Source: Glandiceps talaboti (Eukaryota > Hemichordata > Enteropneusta > Spengelidae). Taken from it: 60,000 bases of DNA. The notes beneath the pieces were generated by a model. The model was given only the letters and a program-made list of their open reading frames with translations, was not told the DNA's origin and ran no database searches. A program made the position numbers and the translations under genes. Below, in pieces: positions 50,321 to 60,000 of the stretch (positions are counted from its first letter, which is position 1; every line of letters begins with the position of its first letter). Location: contig NC_135556.1 in NCBI RefSeq assembly GCF_964340395.1, positions 14,685,410-14,745,409 of the forward strand. The letters are read 5' to 3'.

Positions 50321-51950
50321 TTACTCAACCAATTTGTTGATCTAAACCACACAATCCAATTAGCACCTTATCAAGTTCTATTTACCCTACCCATAATCTA
50401 CTTGGCCTACTCTGATGGCTGGCAGCCATTTCTATATCATGTACTTGATAGGTGCTCAAATGACTTCTATGTATCTGACTTTTTTTCTCAATCAAACAGC
50501 TTTTGACACATTTTGAAATATTTCTTGTTCATGGCATAACTGTAAATATTTACTTTTTACATCATTGGTGTACACATGGCTGTAGGCTGAAAAGGTTCAG
50601 CCTGACAGAACACTACAAAATAAGTGAATTATTCATTCAATCTACCATGGCATGGATTTGTTGAATATATTTCTTAGGGGTAGATTTGACTCAATTTGTA
50701 CAAGGCCTGCATACCACTGGTGCTCTGAGTATAGGGGTAAATCAATATTCACCTCAAATATCTTTGTTATGAGTCATACTGATTTTTTTATCTCAACAAA
50801 GCTAATAGCCTGCAAGCTGAACATAGCCTAAAATATCCAAGCTGACCTGTCAATATAATTATAGACTGTCCAATGTCTACAATTAATGACTGTGTTGAGG
50901 AAGTGAAATGTCCTGCTGGTTAGAATGACAGTCCTGTTTTTACACATGCTGAACTTTAATCTGCCCTTTTACATCAATTGCAATCAAAATTTGCTTGTAT
51001 CGCCTGAATTATTTGAAAGATTTGAGCCATAATATCGCAACTCAATGTTTGATATTGGTGCATTTCTTGCCACATACACACACATCTTACACTTACAGTA
51101 TAATATTCCTGAAAGAATATCAGAGACCCTCCAACCATGGCTACAAATAATGAAAATCAAAACTGTTCACATTTGCAAAACTCATCTTAAAATCGACATG
51201 TTCTGGGTATGACTCTGGCATAGTCACAGTAAGCTGAATTTAAAGACATAAATCTAAAAATTTTAGGTCTTTTAAATTTTACAGTTTATCCTGGAGAATA
51301 GTTTCACACACCCAACACATTGTCAGCTAGAATGTGAAGGGACCCCACAAAGGTGTTAGACTGTAAATCAAGAAAGTATAATATGCATGGAGTAAGATGC
51401 AAGTGACAGAGTTCAGTCAAGCGAATCTTTCACTGGAGAAACCTGAGATGAAAAAATGCACCCATATACAGCAGATAGGAATACCCCAAATCAGTTATAA
51501 TTTATATATTGACCCCAAAAATATACTTCAAAGTACGAACCTTTAATTTATCTAACAGGTTCAAGCAGAAATTCCTGGCTGGACAAAACCATGTCAAAAA
51601 CTACCTCTTAAAGTAAGGAATTTTTATTGTTGTTACCTTGTATGGATCAGTAAACATCTATTTCTAAAGTGCAGTCTACGGTTGAGTGAACCGCTAATGA
51701 CTAGTGGTCCCATGTTACCAATTTTCACCAAAGGACGTGAAGACAGTTGCATCATGCAAATATTACATCATTAGTTGGAATGCTAGAATTGGTTTTAAAG
51801 ATAAGGTACATTTTTACTTGGTTGTCTAAGTCATCTTCATGGAAAAAAAAAAATTATCAAATAGGAATTTTCTTGAAAATCTACAACTTGAAAATTACCT
51901 ATTTTGACTGAAATCAACAAAGTTGTTTTTAAGGAATATCTACTGTTTTT

Positions 51951-52097
51951 ATCAATGGTGCAAGGTAGGTAAAAATCAACCTGGGTTTACCAGAGCAAAT
52001 CTCTAAAATTATGGCACACGGTATAGAAAAATATGCAACTTTTTTAAACCAATTTCCTTCCTCTGTTACCAGGGTTCTAAACCTCATCAAAAAACAA
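51951..52097. repeat. Copy of the gtgtttttg MITE family
   Basis: tactgtttttatcaa at the left and tcatcaaaaaaca at the right are inverted. Internal caaggtaggtaaaaatcaac and ctctgttaccagggttct match the element at 24,979-25,148. Confidence 0.6.
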
Positions 52098-55000
52098 TTA
52101 AATGCCATGATGGAACTGGAAATATCAACATTCTAACACCATGTATGTTTATCTTCTAACAGCACATTCTGAACTATGTAGAGACAAATGGATTTGACCG
52201 TTGCCAACCAACATTAATTTTTTATAAATCAAATTATCATCAAGGTTTTCTTTTCACAAAGTCAGCCATAACAACCATACAACATTACATTCACCACTCA
52301 ATGTGTTCATCACGTCGCAGTCGTAAAATATTTGGAACAACACATCAATGGCCCTCACCACAGTCCGGAACCATGGTACATATTTGTTGTTTTTTTCATT
52401 TCTCTATGATAAATGATCTGATAACCTTAAAGCTAACAATGCTTACTGCTGTTTTTTTTTTAACATTATGAATGAACTGTTTGCACCTTGTATGTTGTCC
52501 TGAAGCTATCCTATTCAAAATCTATGCTATTCATGATCTCTCAGATAAGTAATGCAGAGGTTACGCCCACCTCAATAGTTTGGTGAACACACTTCACCGA
52601 AAACAAACATCTTGGTGTACTATGGTATACAATCCACACACACACACACAAAACACACCTTAGGATATTTCCTCTAAATTCATACTTGTCACAGTAATAT
52701 CAGTATATTTAAATATATAAGTATATTTGATATCAGTATTTTTGCAATAAATATCTCACATTACTGATGAGAGTGAAACCAAATTTGATGACAACAGTTC
52801 CAAATATGAACTGTTATTCATCCACACATACACAAACAATAGCATGTTTTCATTGAAAACATACATTACATTATCCTGGGTCTCACTGTCCTGTCACAAC
52901 AACATGGCACACTGTACAGTTCAATGCCCGTACATATAGTATATTATTTAAAAAAGTCAGTATTTATTATCAGCTAGAATTTCAAAGAATTGAACCTCTT
53001 TCATCTTCTATGTCATCCTGTCTGTTGATATGAATTTTCATTACTGTTTAATGAACAGGTTACACTTATGCCAATCACCAAATAATGAATATTTTCATAT
53101 TTGGTAATAGGAACACAACGAGAGCTCTGAAACTGTATCAAATTTCCAATGTGCTTTGAAAGCAGTCATATCAGACTATGCATATATTATATAAATAATC
53201 TGCTTTGAATTACAGTTTTTTCTTCTTTTTTTCCGTTGTAGCTTTTTGGTTCCAAAAATTTTCCACATATCATCTAAGATGAAATGAAAAGTAAGTAAAG
53301 ATATATGGACAATACTATCATTATAAAACCATGTGACAACAGTACAACATTCTCCCAAAATAGCCATTTTCCTGGGAACAGGACAAATATCCTGGCTTGT
53401 AAGAATGGCCAAGTCAACAAAGACAGTCATCAAGTTTATTTACACTTTCTATTCATATCAGGCAAACATGTTTTGGTTCTGTACAACTGGTGAAAACTAT
53501 ACACTCCTCCAACAGGTGGTTTGTTGAGTACTATTGAGAACCGGTAGTCCAATATTTTAGAACACTAAACCAATATCTCTACCCAGACAGTAAACACAAC
53601 CTCAGACATTTGTAAATGAAGGATTTTAACCAGTAGCAGACATATTATAAAAATGGCTACCCCATAACCACCATCCCGACACGACAACTTTGGAGTTCTT
53701 TCCTATATTTTTTCACTGTTTATGTTATATGCAGTAAAATGTGCAGGTAGCTCTCTGTATGTGTATAAAACTGTCGCTTGGACGTCATACGATGACACAT
53801 TACAACCTCTTATGTGTGACACATTAAAACTAAAAGTGACATGTCCTTGCAGTGTTGATTGGTACTTAGAATGCAAACACAAAAGGGGTGCAAGAATTAG
53901 TAGCAAAAGACATTTCATCCATAAAGTACACCATCAAAAAAGATTCCGTTTGTAACACTGTAAACAGTGGACACTTAAAACCACTTGTCTACTATATTTA
54001 AAGTGTAACAGACACCTGAAATGATGGATTCCATTTTTATCATGTCTGCTGTGTGTAATAGTCCATTGAAGGTCTTTGAGGTTCACTGCCTTCTGGCCTT
54101 AAAGGCCTCAAACAGAATAAAGGCATAAGGTACATTCATTAAAAACAGAAGAAAAAAAAAAAAAACCTTATTCTCTTTCAGGGTTCAGGGTGTTTTCAGA
54201 TCATAGATAGATAGAATGGAGACAATATCCTTTGAGGTTGAGATAAACATATGGCAGTTTGGCTTTGCCACATACAAACAAGTGAATAAATGTTAACACT
54301 CAAAATATCTTGATACCAAATGATAAATTTTATACTGTTATGGAGAATAACAGTGTGTACATCACGTTTTATTTTCATCGTTTTGGTTATTTTGATGGGC
54401 GTGATAATCATTGTTTTGTTACATAGAATTATATCTAAGTATTGAAAATGAATTAAAACTGAGACATTTCTACAATTACAAACGACAATGGAATCATTTG
54501 GTGTTGGGAATACTGGCACAGACGACCAATTACCCTTCACAAAAGGGGGACTAGTTTCATCTAAAGGAGTCCCCAATCCCAGGTGAGTTCAAAGCAAACC
54601 TATTGAAAAGTCTTTATGTGTTGTGTTAACATAGCATAATCACCTCCACTGTCAAAGGCTTTCTCTGGCATGCCGTCTGCTGTTGACTCGCAACAAATCC
54701 GAAATCGGATCTTTTTTATACAAAAGATAAAAGTAAGAAGCGAAACAGTAAACTCACTTTGGAATGCAAGACTTGTAACTCGTTAATAATTGAAACAACT
54801 TGAAATTCCTGTGTCGAAAACGAGCTTTGTAAATCAGTGTGATATTGGCCCATTGCCACAAAACTGAAAATTTACTTCATTTTTCCGTTCTGAAATTCCC
54901 CGGTGTATTTATTGTCACTGCATCATTTTTTTTCGAGTTTCCTTCATTGTGTACAAGACGTACTTCATTGGTAGCCCAAGATGTAATGTCTATATTTAGA

Positions 55001-55544
55001 ATTTTGGCGTGTTAATGTTATAAAGTATTGATTTCGTTATAATAAGGTAAATCTGATTATGTTGATGATAATCCTCTCGGTACATGTAAAAGTTGATGGC
55101 GAAACTGTGTGAAATGTGTTGCAGCATGTATGGACCCATATGATATATAATGAAACTAAAGCATCAACTTGCCACGTACATCACTACATAGCTACATCAA
55201 CAACGCCCAGTGATGATAGATTTAAAAGCCGTGATGGTATTTATTGTGATAACCTTTTGGTTGAAAAAAAAAACATGAACAAATTTGATATCACACTGAA
55301 GAACCGTAATAGATGCGATTCATATTTTCATTTTGTACATGCAAGTTGGGTGTTTGAGAAACAAAATCTCTGTTGTAAGTCTGTGTACATATTATAATAA
55401 CATTACAGCAAAACAGAAATAGAAAAAGTATGCGTTTGATATAGGACATTGCAACACACAGATTGCCAACGCACAGGTGTTCGACAGCTGCAGCTAGCTC
55501 AGAAAGAAGATGAAGTGAAGGTGAACGCAATCGATCGAACCTAC

Positions 55545-55652
55545 CTCGATCCATTTCTTCGACTCTAGCAGTACTTCATCAATATCATAATCCACGAATT
55601 TACCGGAGCACTTTGTAGAAGGGTCCCATTTACCAGAATTTACAGATGTCAT
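55545..55652 (-). CDS. LMO7/LIMCH1-like gene, coding exon 1 (start exon)
   Basis: This is the first coding exon of a CH-domain protein and supplies 36 codons. The ATG has an A at -3, and an in-frame TAA lies 18 nt upstream, so this start is well supported. The exon ends after ...ESKKWIE at a strong donor (GAG|GTAGGT), phase 0. In LMO7 and LIMCH1 the CH domain opens with a similar E-x-x-K/R-W-I-E helix followed by a [V/A]-[T/S]-G motif. Here that motif is the start of the next exon at 36,095. The preceding 25 or so residues are polar and show no signal peptide or membrane segment. LMO7/LIMCH1 proteins are actin- and junction-associated scaffolds, so a cytoskeletal role is inferred from family only. 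Surroundings are richer in CpG than the introns, which suits a 5' end. Confidence 0.82.
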
Positions 55653-55850
55653 AGTTACTGGATTATGTTAGATCCCGCTGTCCAGTACAGTGCAGACCCG
55701 GAGCCAGATAGTAACAGAGGGGTTATCCGTTAGACCCGCCTCTTTACAGAAAGAAGTCAACAAGACCGCAATATATGTATATTGAATAGCGTCGATGTTT
55801 TCGCTCCCGATCCCGTACTTTTTCAGTGAAACTTCATGTGGCCGAACACT
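55653..55850 (-). promoter_or_regulatory. Probable 5' UTR / promoter region of the LMO7/LIMCH1-like gene
   Basis: Immediately upstream of the start codon the base composition changes. CpG dinucleotides become frequent (55,530-55,850) while they are sparse in the introns. On the minus strand a GC-box-like GAGGCGGGTC lies at 55,742-55,733, and an AT-rich TATAT-like run follows about 35 bp further upstream (about 55,770-55,780). The exact transcription start and any upstream non-coding exon cannot be seen. Confidence 0.4.
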
Positions 55851-55899
55851 CGTGTAATCTTAGTTTTGAAAACTGTCATTTTTCAGGAAAATTTATCAA

Positions 55900-57500
55900 A
55901 CTGATGAATACCGAAATTAATTTATCACATATGACTCACGGATGCGCGGGGAACTCAAATCATGCAATCATACACACGTACACTCAATGTGTATGCCGAC
56001 CTACTAGTATATACCTGCCATAGTTCACATTCCAATTTAGTCATGTGATCAAACACAAGCTACGCAATTCGCTCGAACAGATATATATTTGCATAATTTA
56101 TTGTGTTTACATTATTGTAGCTGATATCAGAAATATACCACAATGTGATTGACAGCTGTGAACGGTGAACCCAACTTCAGGTCAACCGCCTGGCGAACGC
56201 AGACGAGACGATATGCGGTTCAGTTTATAGTACTGCGAAGCCCGTATACCTAAACAATATCTCGAGTGTGAATAGTGTACATTTACTTCCTGGGATACAG
56301 GCAACCTAAATGAAAAGAAAATGCATCGATCTCGACAACCAGAAAGAATGCCATATCGTTCATATGTAATGAAATTGAAAATGTAAACATGAAGATGGTA
56401 AATTAGTAAATTCAGTAACACATTTTTTCGATTTCCAGTTTAATTAATTTGATTTTATAAATATTAACACAAATTACCATATTTTGAATGGATTATATTA
56501 TCACATATGTTGCCACTGAACAACTCAGTGAATTCAAAACGTTTGAAAATTGACAATTCCATGCAATCTTGTTTGTCATATATTTGTATTGTCTCCATAT
56601 TTGGGAGACATAGGCACATACCAGCACCAAGTATATATTAGTAGCAGTATTTATTTATTACCCATTTGTTACAGCATTGAAAGAGAAGAAATATTTCACA
56701 TTCTTGGGTAAAAAGGTAAAGGGAGAGCAGAAAATAGCAAGGCTAGTCCAGTCTGTCTCCTAGGACACTCGCAGTGTTGTATTTGTACAATTGAATTGTT
56801 TTAGTTTTACTGAGGGCAGTATACATGTAGACAATAATTTATTACATGATAAATAAAGATTCACACACTGCTCATAGCATATTGTAAAAGGTAATTCCTG
56901 AAGTGAGTACTGAAAATAACTCCTAGGAGACTTGTTGGTTAATTCTAAAGCAAAGTAGGACAATTATTACTTCAATCAACAGTATCAGAGATGATATTCA
57001 AAATGCCAGTTTCACACATTCTCACTCCTCATACAATTAAAGGTATGAATTGAAGTGTTTCCTCTCAATCAAGGCATACTAACAAGCTTATACCATACAA
57101 ATACAAGCAATAGAAAACGGCAAATTGCATTCCTGATTCCCTCCACACCAATTCTGAGCTCACTTGTATATTATAGGAAACTAGCATTTCCTGCACAACT
57201 TCCATGATGCATGCTTTATAGCAAAGTGCGCCCTCGGTGTCAGCAGTCTTCATAACATGATGTAGCAGTACAGCTAGACTGCTTTAATACTACATGGTCA
57301 TTTTTATTGTTCTGGAAGTGAGGCCCCTTCCCCACCAAGTCATTCAACTCCCAAAACAGAACTGAAAACAATATTCAACAGAATAGAGATCAAGCAATCA
57401 AGCTTTTTCCACATCTGATTTTAATCATACGGTCACTACTGTGTCACCATAAAACTCATCAATCAGTAACAAGTACACCATTCAGTATTGAAATTGAATA
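55900..57500. other. Apparent intergenic stretch between the two minus-strand loci
   Basis: Between the putative promoter at about 55,850 and the possible poly(A) site near 57,500 I see no exon with splice signals, no repeat family seen elsewhere in the window, and no RNA gene. Confidence 0.45.
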
Positions 57501-57508
57501 TTGTGAAC

Positions 57509-57514
57509 TTTATT
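57509..57514 (-). terminator. Possible polyadenylation signal AATAAA (minus strand)
   Basis: The plus-strand tttatt reads AATAAA on the minus strand, about 290 nt downstream of the stop codon of candidate exon b1. The hexamer is common by chance in AT-rich sequence, so this is only positional support. Confidence 0.25.
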
Positions 57515-57802
57515 TAATAAATCAAACACAACTTTATCAAATAGGGAAATTCATAACCAGAAATAAAACCTTAGTAAATTAAATATGTTCAAAGTGTGTA
57601 AAAGTTGACAATAACATGCAAACAGTCCCTGAACAAAGAATTTAAAAAATAAATTCAAGCAATCTAACCCCAATGGCAAGATAATCTGACCACATCTAAA
57701 GTGTCTGGTTACACAAGTTTGTTCAGAACTCTGAACTTCCATCATTGTTTTGAGATGCTGTGTTGTGAAGATGCTTGAAACATCCAGTTAAAACATCTAG
57801 AC

Positions 57803-57865
57803 TCAACGTGCTGCAGTGCTGGACCAATACAAGTTTTTAACAAGCAAATCCATTCCATTAGAAAC
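57803..57865 (-). CDS. Candidate terminal exon b1 (duplicate of b3 without a donor)
   Basis: Acceptor TTTCCTCTCTTTAG|GTT is followed by VSNGMDLLVKNLYWSSTA over the 55 nt homologous to exon b3 (59,136-59,190). At the equivalent end the sequence is GCAG|CACG, so the GT donor is missing. Reading continues through Ala-Arg to a TGA at 57,805-57,803. It could be an alternative last exon, or a decayed duplicate. A minus-strand AATAAA at 57,514-57,509 would give a 3' UTR of about 300 nt. Confidence 0.35.
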   Translation of the reverse strand, partial: VSNGMDLLVKNLYWSSTAAR

Positions 57866-57939
57866 CTAAAGAGAGGAAATTGAAGAAAACTTCAGTACGA
57901 TACAACACATGATGTAAGAATTCAATCATGTTCAAAATG

Positions 57940-58048
57940 TCCATGCTTGTTCAGATTTGGTTTGGCTTGTCATGAAAACATGACAGAAAGTCTCTTCATT
58001 TGTCGATAAGATGGGGAAAAAAGATTCATTCATCATTTCAAGCATGGA
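57940..58048. repeat. R1 unit, copy a (109 bp, ends inverted)
   Basis: Nearly identical to 59,279-59,387, with one visible difference in 109 bp. It starts tccatgcttg and ends caagcatgga, a 10-bp terminal inverted repeat, and contains an internal palindrome gtcatgaaaacatgac. It sits between candidate exons b1 and a1. Confidence 0.9.
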
Positions 58049-58223
58049 TAACAGAGCAATACATGCAGCAAATTCACTCACTATCACCTTTTGCTTTGAG
58101 CATATTCCAGTGAAAGGTCTCTGTTGAACACATATTGGCCCAACAAGCTATTCTCCAAGTACTTAAATTCTGCATTACTGTACTGTAAGGTTCCAGATAT
58201 GTACTAAAGTTAAAGTATCTCAC

Positions 58224-58261
58224 CTTTGTAAGTACAGCATGAGACATACCCCTGCAATCTC
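58224..58261 (-). CDS. Candidate small exon a1 (duplicate of a3)
   Basis: A 38-nt candidate exon with acceptor CTACATTTTCAG|GAG and donor AAAG|GTGAGA. It aligns with the 40-nt candidate at 59,590-59,629 and has the same neighbours: R2 upstream and R1 downstream on the minus strand. In one frame it reads DCRGMSHAVLTK and continues in phase 0 into the 55-nt homologous candidate at 57,865 (VSNGMDLLV...), ending at a stop. This is the better-looking open frame of the two cassettes. Function is unknown. Confidence 0.35.
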
Positions 58262-58340
58262 CTGAAAATGTAGATACAATATGGTAGTTAAGAATCAAGA
58301 AATAAACATGACAAAGTACATCATTTAGTGACCCCAAATC

Positions 58341-58436
58341 AGCTCAGACATCCAAGGAAGGAATTCTCCCATCACCGAGACTGAAGTCTCTTTGGTGGAA
58401 ACTGCGAATGTTTTGGAATGGATTTCATCATCGCAT
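58341..58436. repeat. R2 unit, copy a (96 bp)
   Basis: Begins agctcagacatccaaggaag and ends ttcatcatcgcat. It differs from copy b at about four positions. On the plus strand this copy has a stop in one frame, and the three copies do not share one open frame throughout because copy c carries a 1-base insertion, so it is not obviously coding. Confidence 0.9.
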
Positions 58437-58680
58437 CATTATTGTGAAATCATCAGCTTCAGAAGAATACTTGGTTATCAATGCTTTCTTTAAAAACTGG
58501 AATGTCTTTTGAGTGTTTCAAAATAGCCATACTCCAGCTAGTAACTACAGTGATACAGTATACATCTATTACAAAGCCATATTTTAATCCAAGTTTTACA
58601 TCTCCCACTAAAGCCATGACAGCATGGTAACCCTCATGGAAGGAAAATAATGACAGTCCCAGTAACTTACCCTAACTACT

Positions 58681-58781
58681 TCAGTCCATTTTCCTCATCC
58701 ATTTCTTGTCATCATGGCCCTCCTTGTTTTGACTGGCAAGTCTACTGACACCGATAAGACCATGGACACCATTATTCATAC
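58681..58781 (-). CDS. Candidate terminal exon c of an unrecognised minus-strand gene
   Basis: Acceptor TTTTTGGCTGTAG is followed by GT, which completes a Gly codon with exon b3. Then come 32 codons, MNNGVHGLIGVSRLASQNKE then GHDDKKWMRKMD, and a TGA at 58,683-58,681. The peptide is hydrophilic and highly charged at its end, as C-termini often are. I cannot assign a family. The exon lies between two copies of the 96-bp R2 repeat and has no visible duplicate of its own. A spurious 33-codon frame remains possible. Confidence 0.35.
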
Positions 58782-58881
58782 CTACAGCCAAAAACATGAA
58801 AATGCGAGATAAATATTACAATGTGTATGATGTAACACATAACTACTTTTGGTCGAGATGAATACAAGAAATTTGCATTTC

Positions 58882-58977
58882 AGCTCAGACATCCAAGGAA
58901 GGTATTTTCCCATCACCGAGACGGAAATCTCTTTGGTGGAAACTGCGAATGTTTTGGAATGGATTTCATCATCGCAT
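58882..58977. repeat. R2 unit, copy b (96 bp)
   Basis: Second R2 copy, 541 bp from copy a. It has no adjacent R1 and lies just upstream (minus strand) of candidate terminal exon c. Confidence 0.9.
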
Positions 58978-59135
58978 TAACAACTGTGACTACTGTTGCA
59001 CATTTTCTTCTGTTTTTACTATTACAATTCACAAATTACTGGGAGTCACTGGTTGCCTAACAACAGGTCACGAAATTTTGACGAATGCACACTTCTGTAA
59101 CAAGTTCCAAGTTTACCAACATCTCATAAACGTAC

Positions 59136-59190
59136 CTGCACTCAAATGTAGTGGTACATCTGTTACGATCATTTCAATTCCATCAATCAC
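59136..59190 (-). CDS. Candidate small exon b3 of an unrecognised minus-strand gene
   Basis: A 55-nt candidate exon with polypyrimidine acceptor TTTTCTCTTCAAG|GTG and donor GCAG|GTACGT. It reads VIDGIEMIVTDVPLHLSA in phase 0 and leaves one base, which joins GT of the candidate terminal exon at 58,781 to give Gly in frame. It has a diverged homologue of exactly equal length at 57,811-57,865. The acceptable splice sites at both ends and the in-frame join support an exon. The short length and unknown product keep confidence low. Confidence 0.4.
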
Positions 59191-59278
59191 CTTGAAGAGA
59201 AAAGAATTCAAAGAGAAATTAATTCCTACACAAAATACACTAAATGTACTACTTAGTAGTACAGTTATCTCTAAAAAT

Positions 59279-59387
59279 TCCATGCTTGTTCAGATTTGGT
59301 TTGGCTTGTCATGAAAACATGACAGAGAGTCTCTTCATTTGTCGATAAGATGGGGAAAAAAGATTCATTCATCATTTCAAGCATGGA
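59279..59387. repeat. R1 unit, copy b (109 bp, ends inverted)
   Basis: Second copy of R1, in the same orientation and in the same relative place between candidate exons b3 and a3. The near identity contrasts with the strong divergence of the flanking candidate exons. Confidence 0.9.
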
Positions 59388-59589
59388 ATGTTTCACATGA
59401 CAATGTTACCATCTAATGTTCCATAGCTATGTTAACTTATCATGACTGCACTTTTCTCATCATGGACAATCTACGCACGTGTTTCAGCAACACACTGTAT
59501 TCTATTGGACAATCCATAAATCTATCTCTACGTTTCCACATATAGCTTTCCTATTTGATTATAGTCAGACAAAAGAAAAATCATCTCAC

Positions 59590-59629
59590 CTCAAAACGAG
59601 TACAACATGGAACATGTCCCGGCCATCTT
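59590..59629 (-). CDS. Candidate small exon a3 of an unrecognised minus-strand gene
   Basis: A 40-nt candidate exon bounded by acceptor TATATTTCCAG and donor GAG|GTGAGA. It is homologous in sequence and position to the 38-nt candidate at 58,224-58,261. In the frame that stays open into the 55-nt candidate at 59,136-59,190 it reads RWPGHVPCCTRFE. In the frame homologous to the other copy it reads DGRDMFHVVLVL, but that frame meets a stop after splicing to 59,190. Either this copy changed frame through the 2-nt length difference, or one or both are not coding. The product is not recognised. Any earlier exons would lie beyond the right edge. Confidence 0.3.
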
Positions 59630-59709
59630 CTGGAAATATAAAAAATACAATTTTGAAATTAAGAATCAAGAAACAGACCTCACAAAAGTCATGTTTTGTG
59701 AAATGAATC

Positions 59710-59806
59710 AGCTCAGACATCCAAGGAAGGAAATTTTCCCATCACCGAGACGGAAATCTCTTTGGTGGAAACTGCGAATGTTTTGGAATGGTTTTCATCA
59801 TAGCAT
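59710..59806. repeat. R2 unit, copy c (97 bp)
   Basis: Third R2 copy, 828 bp from copy b. It has one inserted A and a few substitutions relative to copy b, and lies just upstream (minus strand) of candidate exon a3. Confidence 0.9.
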
Positions 59807-60000
59807 AATTTTTCAATACTCGTTCAATACAAGCTGGAAAGGAATTTTCACCCTCCTACAACAACAATATTAATATAAGACTGTGGAACACCTGGTTGTG
59901 ACAGAGGCAGTCTCAATACAATTACTGTGTGACATGTCTTGGTCCTTGCATGCAAGAAATCAGCCAAGGCACGAGGGCGCCCTACTAGCTACATACTGAA

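Larger units (their letters stand above)
36096..55544 (-). other. Intron 1 of the LMO7/LIMCH1-like gene
   Basis: This 19.4-kb intron separates the start exon from the CH-domain exons. It contains a large inverted-repeat element (37.2-39.0 kb), smaller hairpin elements (39.27, 39.76, 41.0 kb), an AT-rich minisatellite (46.05 kb), tetranucleotide arrays (48.9-49.2 kb), a compound minisatellite (49.8-50.3 kb) and a small element near 51.95 kb. I see no convincing coding exon in 41.4-46.0, 47.0-48.9, 50.4-51.9 or 52.1-55.4 kb. Open frames there are short and lack splice signals or recognisable motifs. Confidence 0.8.

Noticed and set aside
52160-52460. Open plus-strand stretch of about 100 codons (NYVETNGFDRCQP...)
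   Set aside because: No start or splice context and no recognisable motif. Compatible with chance.
58341-59806. R2 as a repeated coding exon (plus-strand PSPRRKSLWWKLRMFW or minus-strand HSKTFAVSTKEISVSVMG)
   Set aside because: The copies do not keep one frame (a 1-base insertion in copy c, a stop in copy a in one frame), and splice sites are not consistent among copies. Kept as a non-coding repeat.

Overview
This is a stretch of an animal nuclear genome. It is AT-rich (about two thirds A+T by eye) and dominated by introns, microsatellites, minisatellites and small inverted-repeat mobile elements. There is no bacterial-style gene organisation. The frequent tacatgta word, the many families of short palindromic elements and the large introns suggest a marine invertebrate (deuterostome or lophotrochozoan), but the sequence does not fix the lineage.

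One gene is clearly recognisable. It lies on the minus strand and runs from its start codon near 55,652 down past the left edge of the window. Four coding exons (55,652-55,545; 36,095-36,025; 33,571-33,502; 14,613-14,516) have canonical GT/AG splice sites and compatible phases. Joined, they encode the N-terminal 115 codons of a protein whose calponin-homology (CH) domain resembles LMO7/LIMCH1. Introns of about 19.4, 2.5 and 18.9 kb separate them, so nearly all of 1-55,500 is intron. The remaining exons (end of the CH domain, middle region, any LIM domain) must lie beyond base 1. A CpG-richer stretch around 55,530-55,850 is the probable promoter and 5' UTR.

Upstream of that start, 57,500-59,810 holds a locally duplicated block. 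A 109-bp unit (R1, two copies with one difference) and a 96-bp unit (R2, three copies) are interleaved with small minus-strand candidate exons that exist as diverged homologous pairs of 38/40 and 55/55 nt, plus a candidate terminal exon. I do not recognise the product, and coding status is unproven.

The introns carry a rich repeat landscape. Inverted-repeat elements lie at about 3.3, 6.7, 10.8-11.5, 14.1, 20.5, 22.4, 24.1, 24.9 (one element nested in another), 30.1, 32.5, 37.2-39.0, 39.7 and 41.0 kb. There are dispersed families with several copies, minisatellites of 21, 45, 51, 68 and 175 bp, and many simple repeats. Most long open frames in the window are by-products of these repeats, above all where the repeat period is a multiple of three.
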